DNA of 64,000 bases from Paenibacillus sp. V4I3 (GTDB taxonomy: Bacteria > Bacillota > Bacilli > Paenibacillales > NBRC-103111), in NCBI RefSeq assembly GCF_030817215.1, contig NZ_JAUSZA010000001.1:4376501-4440500 (forward strand). Reading direction: 5' to 3'. Positions 33,611 to 41,981 of this stretch are shown here, piece after piece (within the stretch, counting starts at the first letter, position 1; every line of letters begins with the position of its first letter). The translations under genes were made by a program, and so were the position numbers. The notes below the pieces were generated by a model that was not told the origin of the DNA, ran no database searches, and was given only the letters and a program-made list of their open reading frames with translations.

Positions 33611-33672
33611 TATAAAAAGAAAGAACACCTCATGACACGGTATTTTACACTCGTGATGAAGTGTTCTTTTTT
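33611..33672. terminator. Bidirectional terminator between the DUF457 and nitroreductase genes
   Basis: Stem AAGAACACCTCAT (33621-33633) with ATGAAGTGTTCTT (33656-33668), one mismatch, TTTTTT on the plus side and a T-rich tract on the minus side. Confidence 0.88.
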
Positions 33673-33679
33673 CATAAAC

Positions 33680-34282
33680 TTAAAGCGTCTGACCAAATTC
33701 TCCACCGTATAAAAGCTCGCTTAACTCTCGTCTGCCTGATGGGATTTCGCGCTCTTGGAACTTCTCGTCGAGAGCTTCAACAGGGCCGCGGTAACCAATG
33801 ACGATCACAGCATGAATATCGTACTCTTCAGGGATTTGAAGGGCTTCGCGGGCTTGATTCCGATCGAATCCGCCCATGGCGTGAGTGATTAGACCTTGAT
33901 TGTTGGCTTCTAGAGCGAGGTAACCCCAAGCTGTACCAGCATCGAACGCGTGACTTGGGTTATCGCCGCCTTTAGGCGTTTTGGTATGTGAAATGACAAG
34001 GGTGAGGACGGGGGCTTTTTCGCACCATTCCCGGTTGACCGGCATAATGAAGTTGTGAAATTTAGCTCGCTGTTCAGGTGTGCGGGCAATAATGAAGCGC
34101 CATGGCTGCAAGTTGCTTCCGGAAGGTGCCCACCTTGCGGCTTCAAAAAGACTAAGGAGAACATCTTCTGTCACTTCTTGATCGGTAAAGGAGCGTGGCG
34201 ACCAACGTGTTAGGAATTGAGGGTTGATTTCGTGGTCAGGTTGACGATTGGATTCGACTTCAGCAGGTAAAGAAGTTGTCAC
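33680..34282 (-). CDS. Nitroreductase-family FMN oxidoreductase
   Basis: A 200-residue FMN-dependent nitroreductase-fold enzyme. The FMN-binding motif RWSPRSF lies at about 26-32, SGSNLQPWRF at about 54-63, and the closing GYRGP near 165. Such enzymes reduce quinones, nitroaromatics or flavins with NAD(P)H; the substrate is open. The start is a GTG at 34282 with AAGGAGG 8 bases upstream. It is convergent with the DUF457 gene and divergent from a small uncharacterised gene. Confidence 0.92.
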   Translation of the reverse strand: MTTSLPAEVESNRQPDHEINPQFLTRWSPRSFTDQEVTEDVLLSLFEAARWAPSGSNLQPWRFIIARTPEQRAKFHNFIMPVNREWCEKAPVLTLVISHTKTPKGGDNPSHAFDAGTAWGYLALEANNQGLITHAMGGFDRNQAREALQIPEEYDIHAVIVIGYRGPVEALDEKFQEREIPSGRRELSELLYGGEFGQTL

Positions 34283-34437
34283 GATAAATTCCTCCTTATT
34301 TTGTAATCTTCCTTATATTACCTGATTTCAAAGTCGATTACGAGTTTCTGAAAATCCTCTTGAACGGTATGGTTTTTCATGATTATGGAAAAACTAGTGG
34401 TTATGAAATGATGGACCAAGAAGAGGTGCGAGAAACC

Positions 34438-34653
34438 GTGAATTTTACTAGTCATGATGTTATTATAATTGAAAGAGCGCTAAGAACAGCGATGAAACAT
34501 GATAGGGAAGAGCATCGTTCAAGAGATTATCATGAAGTTTTGCTCAAAATGCAAGAGAATGTGGAGCAGGCGCTCACCGTCAATGCTCAACAGGCAACCA
34601 TAGAACATGAAGGAATTCGGTATGATTATGATGATTCATCCGATCTCATGTAG
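34438..34653 (+). CDS. Uncharacterised small protein
   Basis: A small hydrophilic, probably helical protein without recognised domain or signal: SHDVIIIERALRTAMKHDREEHRSRD followed by an acidic C-terminus. Cut into pieces for reading: VIIIERALRTAMKHD, then REEHRSRDYHEVLLKM. The start is unclear. GTG 34438 (71 residues) has AAGAGGTG 9 bases upstream and is preferred; ATG 34408 and ATG 34369 in the same frame lack a ribosome binding site. A terminator at 34719 follows, consistent with a transcribed gene. It lies between nitroreductase and mrfA, with no context clue to its role. Confidence 0.55.
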   Translation: MNFTSHDVIIIERALRTAMKHDREEHRSRDYHEVLLKMQENVEQALTVNAQQATIEHEGIRYDYDDSSDLM

Positions 34654-34718
34654 ACATACGAACGTATATTCTGTAAGGCTGCGGCGGGAAACCGAAGCAA
34701 AAAAATGAATAGTAGGTT

Positions 34719-34766
34719 ACACAAAATGAGGCCCTAGTAAATAAATGGGGCTTTTTTATTTTGTGT
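34719..34766 (+). terminator. Rho-independent terminator before mrfA
   Basis: Outer ACACAAAAT (34719-34727) with ATTTTGTGT (34758-34766) and inner GCCC/GGGC followed by TTTTTT. It ends the small gene at 34438 and insulates mrfA. Confidence 0.75.
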
Positions 34767-34815
34767 GAGACGTTTATAATAGGGGAACAATCGTTCTATG
34801 CGGAGTGGTGAAAAT

Positions 34816-37065
34816 ATGATAAGAAAAAAATCCCTATCGGATTTAATACAAGGATTAAAAAGTAATGAAAATATAGTTAATTGGCATGAAGTTGAACCGC
34901 AAGAAGCAAAGACCCGTTCAATGCCTGAAAGCGTAGACCTAAGAATAAAGGCCGCATTAACTCAAAGAGGAATAGAACAGTTATACACTCACCAGCACAC
35001 AGCTTATGAAACTGTACGTAAAGGTGAAAATATTGTTGCTGTTACCCCAACTGCTTCGGGTAAAACACTTTGTTATAACCTTCCTGTATTACAGGCAGTA
35101 GCCGAAGACGACGGAAGCCGCGCGCTTTACTTATTCCCAACGAAAGCCCTGGCGCAAGACCAAAAAAGCGAATTAAACGAAATCATTACGGAAATGGGCA
35201 TTGATATAAAAAGCTTCACATATGACGGCGATACTTCCCCAGCAATTAGGCAGCTTGTTAGAACTGTAGGGCATATTGTAATTACTAACCCAGATATGTT
35301 ACATGCTGCAATCCTTCCCCATCATACGAAATGGGTAAGTTTATTTAGTAATCTTAAATACATTGTCATTGATGAACTACATACTTACAGGGGCGTTTTC
35401 GGCAGCCATGTAGCAAATGTTATTCGTAGATTACAACGAATCTGCAAATTTTACGGCAGCAACCCTCTTTTCATTTGTACTTCTGCGACAATAGCAAATC
35501 CAAAGGAACTAGCAGAACAGCTTACAGGAAAGCCTATGCGGCTAATTGACGATAACGGCGCTCCTAGGGGAAGGAAGCATTTTGTTTTCTATAACCCGCC
35601 AATTGTTAATAAGGCGTTAAACATTCGGAAAAGCGCAACAGTAGAAGTAAACCATTTAGCCAGGGAATTCTTAGCAAATAAAGTACAGACTATTGTTTTT
35701 GCCCGAAGTCGGGTACGAGTAGAGATAATCTTAAGCCACATACAAGAACTGGTTAAGAATGAAATAGGGGCAAAATCTATAAGGGGTTACAGGGGCGGTT
35801 ACTTACCAAGTCAGCGGAGGGAAATTGAAAGAGGGTTAAGGAACGGGGAAATTTTAGGCGTAGTAAGCACGAACGCTTTAGAATTGGGAGTAGACATAGG
35901 TCAACTGCAAGTCTGCATTATGAGTGGCTACCCTGGAAGTGTAGCAAGTACTTGGCAGCAAGCAGGCAGGGCAGGTAGACGGCATGGGGAAGCCCTGGTC
36001 CTAATGGTAGCAAGCAATACACCCATAGACCAGTACATAGTCCAAAATCCTGAATATTTTTTCGACCGTTCCCCGGAATCAGCAAGAATTAACCCGGAAA
36101 ATTTAATTATTCTTGTTGATCATTTACGCTGCGCTGCTTATGAACTTCCAATGAAAAAGGGGGAAGAATTCGGGCCTTTAGAGATAGCCGACATTTTGGA
36201 ATACCTGGTAGAAGAAAGGGTACTGCATCAGGCGGGGGATTCTTTTTTCTGGGCGAATCAGTCTTTCCCAGCAAGCGAAGTAAGTCTGCGTTCGGCAGCA
36301 CAAGAAAATGTAGTCATAATCGACCAGTCGGACGTAGCGAATGTAAAAATTATTGGGGAAATGGACAGATTTAGCGCTATGACCCTGTTACATGACGAAG
36401 CTATTTATCTTCATGAAGGGGTACAGTTTCAAGTTGAGAAGCTGGACTGGGAGCATAAGAAGGCCTACGTACGGGAAGTCGATGTAGAATATTACACGGA
36501 CGCAAACCTAGCGGTAAAGCTTATAGTATTAGAAGTTGACCGGACGGAAAACAGGCGAACCACATCACTTCATTATGGCGATGTTCGAGTAAACGCGATG
36601 CCAACACTGTTTAAGAAAATACGCTTAACCAGTTTCGAAAATATCGGATACGGTCCAATTAACCTACCCGAAGAAGAACTGCATACCAGCGCGACCTGGA
36701 TAGAGTTAAAAGAGGTAGACCCGACATTAGGGACGAAAACGCTGGAACAACTGCTTTTAGGAATTTCGAATGTACTGAGGCATATAGTACCAATTCATGT
36801 AATGTGCGACCGAAGCGATATACACGTAGTTTCACAAATAAGGGCCGAGCATACGCAGCTGCCTACGATTTTCATATATGACCATTACCCCGGCGGCATT
36901 GGACTTGCCGAAGACGTTTATAGGCGTTTTGACGATATAAAAGCTGCGGCAAGAAATTTAATACGAAAATGTCTCTGTGAAGACGGCTGCCCTTCATGTA
37001 TTGGTACGGAAATAGAGGGACTTAACGCAAAACAAAAAAGTATAGAATTGTTGGGGGTAATATGA
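34816..37065 (+). CDS. mrfA: Mitomycin-repair helicase MrfA (YprA)
   Basis: A 749-residue superfamily-2 DEAD/DEAH-type helicase, the same length as B. subtilis MrfA, which with the nuclease MrfB removes mitomycin C lesions outside the Uvr pathway. Walker A is PTASGKT (78-84), Walker B DELH (186-189), then SAT, the helicase C-terminal motif TNALELGVDIG and QAGRAGRRHG; a DUF1998-type C-terminus carries the metal-binding CLCEDGCPSC cluster. ATG 34816 with GGTG gives the family start; ATG 34798 adds 6 residues. Codon use and G+C differ from neighbours (19 G/C of 60 in 35641-35700), and a remnant of another copy follows, so it is probably a replacement acquired by transfer. Confidence 0.94.
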   Translation: MIRKKSLSDLIQGLKSNENIVNWHEVEPQEAKTRSMPESVDLRIKAALTQRGIEQLYTHQHTAYETVRKGENIVAVTPTASGKTLCYNLPVLQAVAEDDGSRALYLFPTKALAQDQKSELNEIITEMGIDIKSFTYDGDTSPAIRQLVRTVGHIVITNPDMLHAAILPHHTKWVSLFSNLKYIVIDELHTYRGVFGSHVANVIRRLQRICKFYGSNPLFICTSATIANPKELAEQLTGKPMRLIDDNGAPRGRKHFVFYNPPIVNKALNIRKSATVEVNHLAREFLANKVQTIVFARSRVRVEIILSHIQELVKNEIGAKSIRGYRGGYLPSQRREIERGLRNGEILGVVSTNALELGVDIGQLQVCIMSGYPGSVASTWQQAGRAGRRHGEALVLMVASNTPIDQYIVQNPEYFFDRSPESARINPENLIILVDHLRCAAYELPMKKGEEFGPLEIADILEYLVEERVLHQAGDSFFWANQSFPASEVSLRSAAQENVVIIDQSDVANVKIIGEMDRFSAMTLLHDEAIYLHEGVQFQVEKLDWEHKKAYVREVDVEYYTDANLAVKLIVLEVDRTENRRTTSLHYGDVRVNAMPTLFKKIRLTSFENIGYGPINLPEEELHTSATWIELKEVDPTLGTKTLEQLLLGISNVLRHIVPIHVMCDRSDIHVVSQIRAEHTQLPTIFIYDHYPGGIGLAEDVYRRFDDIKAAARNLIRKCLCEDGCPSCIGTEIEGLNAKQKSIELLGVI

Positions 37066-37274
37066 AAATACGTGGTTCTGTACCCTGCTACATTAAATTT
37101 CGTTTGAGAACGCACAAGAACATAGATGCTGGCCCTATTCGGTTGCCCGAAGAAGAGCTGCTTACGAGATCTTATTGGTTTACCGTCGACGAGGAGATGT
37201 CGGCGGGGCGTTCGGCCAATGATAAGCAGCATGTGCTGCTCAGCATTGCGCAGCTCGAAGGCGGTGCCCGATGA
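37062..37274 (+). pseudogene. Remnant of a second (probably native) mrfA/yprA
   Basis: A 70-codon frame wedged between mrfA and mrfB, overlapping both by 4 bases. From about codon 11 it aligns with an internal stretch of MrfA: YIKFRLRTHKNIDAGPIRLP against the MrfA segment FKKIRLTSFENIGYGPINLP (about residues 598-620), both followed by EEEL, a Trp seven to nine residues on, and a matching LLSIAQL/LLGISNV. The helicase motifs and the Cys cluster are absent, so it has no plausible activity. It is best read as what is left of the original mrfA after replacement by the upstream copy. A ribosome binding site GGGGG precedes its ATG, so it may still be translated. Confidence 0.75.
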
Positions 37275-38653
37275 GCGGGCTCCGCGAGAGGCTGGGCCGC
37301 CTGCGGGGACCTTCGGCGGCTCAGGTTGCACCGCCGACCCTGCCTGCGGCAGACGGCGAGTGGGCGCAGCTCGGCGCCCATGTAGAAACGAGCCCGGCCG
37401 GCTCGTTCGTCATGCGGCGCCGTGTGTACGGCGCGGACAGCGTGCACGGCAAGTATCGGCTGCGTGAGCTGGCCGATGTTGCGCAGCAGCTGTCCTGCTT
37501 TCACGACCGTGACGCCGTCGTCCGGCTCGAAGAGCTGCTCTTCTTCGACACCGAAACGACCGGACTCGGCGTCGGTGCAGGTAACGTGCCGTTCATGGTC
37601 GGCATCGGCTTTTATACCGGTGAGCTGTTCACGGTAGAACAGCTCTTGATTCGTAACCCAGCGGAAGAGCATGCTATGCTTGTTTATTTGCAAGAACTGC
37701 TCGACCGCTTCACGCATATCATTTCCTACAATGGCCGAACATTCGATTGGCCTATTCTAAAGAATCGCTATGTACTTAATCGACTCAAATTGAATGATGC
37801 GAAGCTGCTTCAGCTTGATCTCCTTTACCCCTCGCGAAGTCTGTGGCGAAACACGCTGCCATCTTGTCGTCTAAGCAAAGTCGAAGAGAGCCGCCTTGGA
37901 TTTGAGCGAGTAGATGATGTGCCGGGATCCATGGCACCCGCTTTATATTTTCAATATCTGGCCGAGAAAAATCCATCCGTACTCGAGGGTGTTTTCGTTC
38001 ATAATGAGCACGATATCGTTACTTTAGGTGCACTTGCCATACATTTTGGCAAACTGCTGAGTGGAGAAATCGAAATCGAACCCGAACCCGTAATCGAACT
38101 AGAAGAAATGTTTCGAACAGGACTGTGGCTAGACAAAATGGGTCGTTCTGCAATTGCAGACAATTACTTCGATATATTGTTTGCTAGGTTAATGAATGAT
38201 CTGGAAGCATCTAATCCAACTGATCAAGAATCAGCCATTCTTCTGTTAGCAGCTTTTTATAAGAAAAATGGTGAATATCTTCGCGCAGTTGAATTGTGGA
38301 AACGATGGATTGTCATCAAAAACGCGAGCATTGCACTTCATTTGGAGCCTTATTTGGAGCTAGCGATGTATTACGAGCATCGAGAGAAGAACTTTGCTCA
38401 GGCGATATTTTACGCTGAGGAGGTTTGGGCAAAGCTCTGGCGCCGCCGTTCACTTCACCGTGGAGATAAACGTCAAAACGAAGTCGAGGAAGCACTAGAG
38501 AAACGTATCCATCGATTGAAAGGTAAGTTGAGGAAAGCAGAAAGTCATCCGTTTGAGATGAATTCACTTGCTGTGAAGGGTAAGAACACATCGAAAGAGA
38601 AAACCAAGACACGCAAAATAAAGCCGATTTACGTTAGTGAAGGCCTAATTTAA
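37271..38653 (+). CDS. mrfB: Mitomycin-repair 3'-5' exonuclease MrfB (YprB)
   Basis: A 460-residue DEDD-type nuclease. After a variable N-terminus the RNase-H-fold exonuclease domain shows FFDTETTG (D93, E95), ISYNGRTFDWP with the second acidic Asp, and HNEHDIVTLG with the last catalytic His/Asp. A TPR-like helical C-terminus (about 270-400) and a Lys/Arg-rich tail follow. In Bacillus MrfB degrades DNA during MrfA-dependent mitomycin repair. Its ATG overlaps the remnant's TGA. The first 350 bases are very GC-rich (45 of 60 in 37321-37380) and then fall to the local level, so the 5' end has a different history or composition. Confidence 0.92.
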   Translation: MSGLRERLGRLRGPSAAQVAPPTLPAADGEWAQLGAHVETSPAGSFVMRRRVYGADSVHGKYRLRELADVAQQLSCFHDRDAVVRLEELLFFDTETTGLGVGAGNVPFMVGIGFYTGELFTVEQLLIRNPAEEHAMLVYLQELLDRFTHIISYNGRTFDWPILKNRYVLNRLKLNDAKLLQLDLLYPSRSLWRNTLPSCRLSKVEESRLGFERVDDVPGSMAPALYFQYLAEKNPSVLEGVFVHNEHDIVTLGALAIHFGKLLSGEIEIEPEPVIELEEMFRTGLWLDKMGRSAIADNYFDILFARLMNDLEASNPTDQESAILLLAAFYKKNGEYLRAVELWKRWIVIKNASIALHLEPYLELAMYYEHREKNFAQAIFYAEEVWAKLWRRRSLHRGDKRQNEVEEALEKRIHRLKGKLRKAESHPFEMNSLAVKGKNTSKEKTKTRKIKPIYVSEGLI

Positions 38654-38688
38654 TGGGTATGGACGCCAAATTTAGTTATTTCAACACA

Positions 38689-38888
38689 TTAGATAAGAGC
38701 CTCTAGAGACTGCTAAATTTCATTTTTCATCAATGAACAAGAAATAGAAGCTCCTAGAGGCTCCTAATTTAAGTATTTTCATCAGTTTCGATAGCATTCC
38801 ATAGTAATAGAAGTCCCTAAAGACTGCTATTACTCATTTTCATACGATTATGATTGAAATAAGAATCTCTAGGGGCTCTTATTTTTGA
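38689..38888. repeat. Four spaced imperfect palindromes downstream of mrfB
   Basis: Four copies of a roughly 28-base near-palindrome with arms like AATAGAAG...CTGCTATT and a CTAG-type centre: 38693-38717, 38742-38770, 38803-38834 and 38856-38888. Their equivalent bases are 51, 63 and 52 apart. Each is followed by a T-rich spacer containing TTTCAT. Copies 3 and 4 can fold into 10-14 base-pair hairpins. No gene lies within this 460-base gap, and the remaining 38890-39115 shows only the fpg ribosome binding site. Confidence 0.8.
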
Positions 38889-39115
38889 ATTTCATGTCGA
38901 AGGGAGCATCTATGTTTTGTCAAAAGGGAATTCAGGGGAGCGCCTAGTTTAAAGCAAAGAAGCATTAAGAAGAGCTAAGCAGCACTACGAGCACAAAGAA
39001 ACACCAAAAGCCCCAAGAACTCTCCAGCACCATCCTGAAGTTTGTGTAAGGTAGTTCCGTTTACTTTCCCAGTCATTTGGATATACAAGGAAGAAAAAGG
39101 CAAGGAGAGTGTGCC

Positions 39116-39925
39116 ATGCCCGAACTTCCAGAAATGGAAACGTATCGTCAGCAGTTGACGCGATTAATTCAAGGTGCGCCAATCACAGGCACGGAAGTTA
39201 CGCGTCCGAAATCATTGAATGTGGAACCGGATAGTTTCATTCGTAAGCTAACTGGAAACCGTATTATACGGATAGATCGCAGAGCTAAACATTTGCTGTT
39301 TCACTTAGTATCAGGTGAAGTTTTGTTATTGCATTTAATGCTTGGTGGTTGGATGTTCTATGGCACGGAGGATGAGAAGCCGGACCGGACAACGCAAGTT
39401 GTGATCCATTTTGGTACGAAGCACTTATATTTCATCGGGTTGCGGTTAGGATATTTACACATGCACTCACTGCCTGAGGTTGATCTGCTCTTAGGCAAGC
39501 TTGGGCCTGAGCCACTGGATTCCAGCTTTACTTTTCCACAGTTCCAGCAGGTGTTGAAAAGTAAGAAAAGCAACTTGAAATTATCCTTTGTTGACCAATC
39601 GTTTCTCTCAGGGATTGGGAACTGCTATTCCGATGAGATATGCTTTTATGCGGGTATTCTCCCACTTCGCAAATTGTCCTCACTGACTGAAGAAGAGCAA
39701 AATCGCTTATTTCAAGCCATGCGCTCGGTTCTTCTCGAAGCAATTCAATTCGGTGGATATATAGACGAGCCTCTATTTATTGGGGACCGTTTGACGGGGC
39801 AATTTGATGCTAAGTGTCGTGTATATGATCGAGAAGGGGAGCCTTGTTTGCGCTGCGGACATCCGCTAATCAAGACAGAAGTTTCGAGTCGCAAATGCTT
39901 CTACTGTGCTAATTGTCAAGCGTGA
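39116..39925 (+). CDS. Fpg/Nei-family DNA glycosylase
   Basis: A 269-residue base-excision repair enzyme. The N-terminus PELPEMETY carries the catalytic Pro (after Met removal) and Glu; a helix-two-turn-helix follows with FLSGIGNCYSDEICF, and the C-terminal zinc finger is CLRCGHPLIKTEVSSRKC then YCANC. It should remove oxidised bases such as formamidopyrimidines and nick the strand. The exact substrate range (MutM or Nei-like) is open; some Bacillales carry this second, divergent Fpg paralogue. ATG 39116 with AAGGAGAG is chosen; a TTG at 39077 precedes it. The endonuclease IV gene begins 16 bases after its stop. Confidence 0.92.
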   Translation: MPELPEMETYRQQLTRLIQGAPITGTEVTRPKSLNVEPDSFIRKLTGNRIIRIDRRAKHLLFHLVSGEVLLLHLMLGGWMFYGTEDEKPDRTTQVVIHFGTKHLYFIGLRLGYLHMHSLPEVDLLLGKLGPEPLDSSFTFPQFQQVLKSKKSNLKLSFVDQSFLSGIGNCYSDEICFYAGILPLRKLSSLTEEEQNRLFQAMRSVLLEAIQFGGYIDEPLFIGDRLTGQFDAKCRVYDREGEPCLRCGHPLIKTEVSSRKCFYCANCQA

Positions 39926-39940
39926 AAGGGCTGATTCCTG

Positions 39941-40774
39941 ATGTTTATTGGCGCTCATGTTAGTACGCGTGGCGGCTATTTAGGTGCGGCCAAAACCGCT
40001 CTGTCTATTGGTGCTAATGCATTTCAATACTTTCCTATGAACCCGCGCAGTCTTTCTACCAAATTAGTTAATCAAAGAGATACAAGTGCATGCGCGCAAT
40101 TTTGCCTGGAACACGGCATTTTGTCGATTGGGCACGCTCCGTATCCTCTGAACCCTGCGGCTGATGAGGTTGAACGCGAGCATATGATTAAGCTTTTGAG
40201 GAATGGTTTGGAAATTACGGATGCCTGCGGTTCGGTAGGGTTAGTGGTGCACTTTGGAAAATATATTGGAAAAGACCCGTTACAAGGCTATAAAAATATA
40301 ATACAATGTTTGAATAACGCTGCTCAGGGATATGAGGGTTCTTCTTTGATTCTGCTTGAGAATCAAGCTGGGGAAGGTGCTCAGCTGGGGCTAACCATGG
40401 AAGAAATGGTTCAAGTGCGCAAACTTAGTGAAGCTCCAGACAAGATTGGATTTTGCTTGGATACGTGTCATGCATTTGCAAGTGGCTTATGGCAAGGGCA
40501 TAACTGGTTAGAGCTTGAGACAAAGGGGAAACAGCTTGACTATTTTCCGCATCTGAAGGCTGTTCATTTGAATGACTCTGTTCATCCTTATGGTTCCCGC
40601 CGAGACCGCCATGCGAATATTGGGGCCGGTTATATTGGCCTTGAGAATTTACAGAAGATGATTGCCTCTTCCTTTTTGAAGCAAATTCCAATCGTTCTTG
40701 AAACAGGTTCAGGCAGTGACGGTACACATGCTCAGGAAATTGCACTGGTGAAATCTTTGTTTACTAGTACTTGA
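39941..40774 (+). CDS. nfo: Endonuclease IV (AP endonuclease)
   Basis: A 277-residue TIM-barrel endonuclease that cuts 5' of abasic sites left by glycosylases. Metal ligands can be followed along the chain: GAHVS, VVHFGK, LENQAG, LDTCHAFASG, VHLNDS, RDRHANIGAG and LETGSGSD. All are present. With the Fpg-type gene 16 bases upstream it forms a natural glycosylase/AP-endonuclease pair for base excision repair. AAAGGG lies upstream of ATG 39941, somewhat distant. Confidence 0.93.
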   Translation: MFIGAHVSTRGGYLGAAKTALSIGANAFQYFPMNPRSLSTKLVNQRDTSACAQFCLEHGILSIGHAPYPLNPAADEVEREHMIKLLRNGLEITDACGSVGLVVHFGKYIGKDPLQGYKNIIQCLNNAAQGYEGSSLILLENQAGEGAQLGLTMEEMVQVRKLSEAPDKIGFCLDTCHAFASGLWQGHNWLELETKGKQLDYFPHLKAVHLNDSVHPYGSRRDRHANIGAGYIGLENLQKMIASSFLKQIPIVLETGSGSDGTHAQEIALVKSLFTST

Positions 40775-40809
40775 TTCATTCCATCATGAACAGGAAAGGA
40801 AATCCGATC

Positions 40810-41163
40810 ATGATTCATGTATACTTAGATGACTTGCGCCCTTGCCCCCAAGGATTTACTTTAGCCAAAGATGTCAAAGAATGCATTTTACTGCTCCAAG
40901 AGTTTGATGTTGATATTTTATCGTTAGATCATGATTTGGGTTGGTCTACGATGGAGACAGGCATGGATGTCGTCATTTGGTTGACTCAACAGCGCAAATT
41001 TCCCAAAACGATTTATATTCATACTTCCAGTCCCTCGGCTTGTACGGCTATGTACCAAACGCTTTACACGGCCAAACCCGAAGGGATGAGTCTATACCCT
41101 CACCGAATTCCTGACGATTTGCTTATGCAGATTGCACATGGGACTTATAAGAGTGAGCCGTAG
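40810..41163 (+). CDS. Cyclic-phosphate-processing receiver-domain protein
   Basis: A 117-residue stand-alone domain resembling the cyclic-phosphate-processing receiver group (cPPR). It begins MIHVYLDDLRPCP, with the paired Asp and Arg-Pro of that group, and has LSLDHDLG and IYIHTSSPSA. Receiver-like fold proteins of this group were proposed to act on cyclic-phosphate RNA or nucleotide ends; experimental proof is thin. ATG 40810 follows AAAGGAAA; earlier in-frame starts overlap nfo. It lies directly downstream of nfo (about 35 bases) and upstream of an orphan ABC ATPase. Confidence 0.75.
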   Translation: MIHVYLDDLRPCPQGFTLAKDVKECILLLQEFDVDILSLDHDLGWSTMETGMDVVIWLTQQRKFPKTIYIHTSSPSACTAMYQTLYTAKPEGMSLYPHRIPDDLLMQIAHGTYKSEP

Positions 41164-41184
41164 TCAGAAAGGAATCGACAGCAA

Positions 41185-41958
41185 ATGATCCATTTATCCG
41201 GTATTCATTTTATTAGAGGAGAACGTCATATTTTACAGGATGTGAATGTACACATTCAGCCAGGTGAACACTGGGTATTGTTAGGCCGCAATGGTTCAGG
41301 AAAGACAACATTGCTTGAAATGATGAATGGATACGAGTTCCCAAGTCGGGGAACGGTAGACGTGCTGGGCAATCGATATGGTCAATGTGATGTGAGGGAA
41401 GTTCGCAAGAAAATTGGCTATATTTCACAGTCTTTATTCGAAAAATTGAACTTAAATGACCCCGTCCTCGAGGTTGTTTCTACAGGTGAGTATGCCTATC
41501 TCCGGTTTTATCAGGAAATACCGCAAGAGGTGAAAGATCGTGCGCTAGTCATGTTGGAACGTGTCCGCATTCCTCATTTGGCTCATCAGCCTTTAGGAAG
41601 TCTTTCGCAAGGAGAGCGTAAAAAAGTCATGCTTGCCAGATCGCTCATGATGAAGCCTTCCATTCTCATTATGGATGAACCGGCGGCCGGTCTAGATTTA
41701 TACGAGAGAGAACGTTTTCTTACAGATGTCAACGACCTTAGCAAGCAAAACATTACGGTTGTATACGTGACGCATCATATCGAAGAAATAATCCCTTTAT
41801 TTACGCATGTTGCTATCATTGAACAAGGTGAAATCATTGCTGCAGGGCGCAAAGAAGAGGTACTGACTCCAGAAAATATTCATCGAGCTTTTGGGATCGA
41901 TATCACGTTGGAATGGTTCCAAGAACGACCATGGATTAAGGTTATTGAATCAAGATAG
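41185..41958 (+). CDS. Orphan ABC-type ATPase (YlmA/ModF-like)
   Basis: A 257-residue single ABC nucleotide-binding domain: Walker A GRNGSGKTT, Q-loop in GYISQS, signature LSQGE, Walker B ILIMDEPAAG and the switch His in VTHHIEE. No permease or binding-protein gene is adjacent, so it is either an orphan importer subunit or, as in the YlmA/ModF group, a soluble ATPase of unknown role. AAAGGAA precedes the ATG. It follows the cPPR gene by 21 bases and is followed by the methyltransferase after 23 bases, so the run 39116-43019 may be one operon. Confidence 0.88.
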   Translation: MIHLSGIHFIRGERHILQDVNVHIQPGEHWVLLGRNGSGKTTLLEMMNGYEFPSRGTVDVLGNRYGQCDVREVRKKIGYISQSLFEKLNLNDPVLEVVSTGEYAYLRFYQEIPQEVKDRALVMLERVRIPHLAHQPLGSLSQGERKKVMLARSLMMKPSILIMDEPAAGLDLYERERFLTDVNDLSKQNITVVYVTHHIEEIIPLFTHVAIIEQGEIIAAGRKEEVLTPENIHRAFGIDITLEWFQERPWIKVIESR

Positions 41959-41981
41959 TAGATTACATAAAGGATGCGGCT

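Noticed and set aside
34069-34440. Longer versions of the small gene at 34438 (starts at 34360, 34369 or 34408)
   Set aside because: None has a ribosome binding site; the stretch before 34438 is also read as leader. They remain possible.
37126-37467. 113-codon plus-strand frame across the remnant and mrfB
   Set aside because: It is out of frame with both; the similarity to MrfA is in the other frame, and GC-richness explains its openness.
38689-38888. CRISPR-like or tRNA-like elements after mrfB
   Set aside because: Repeats are degenerate palindromes with T-rich, mutually similar spacers; no cloverleaf fold or conserved tRNA loops.
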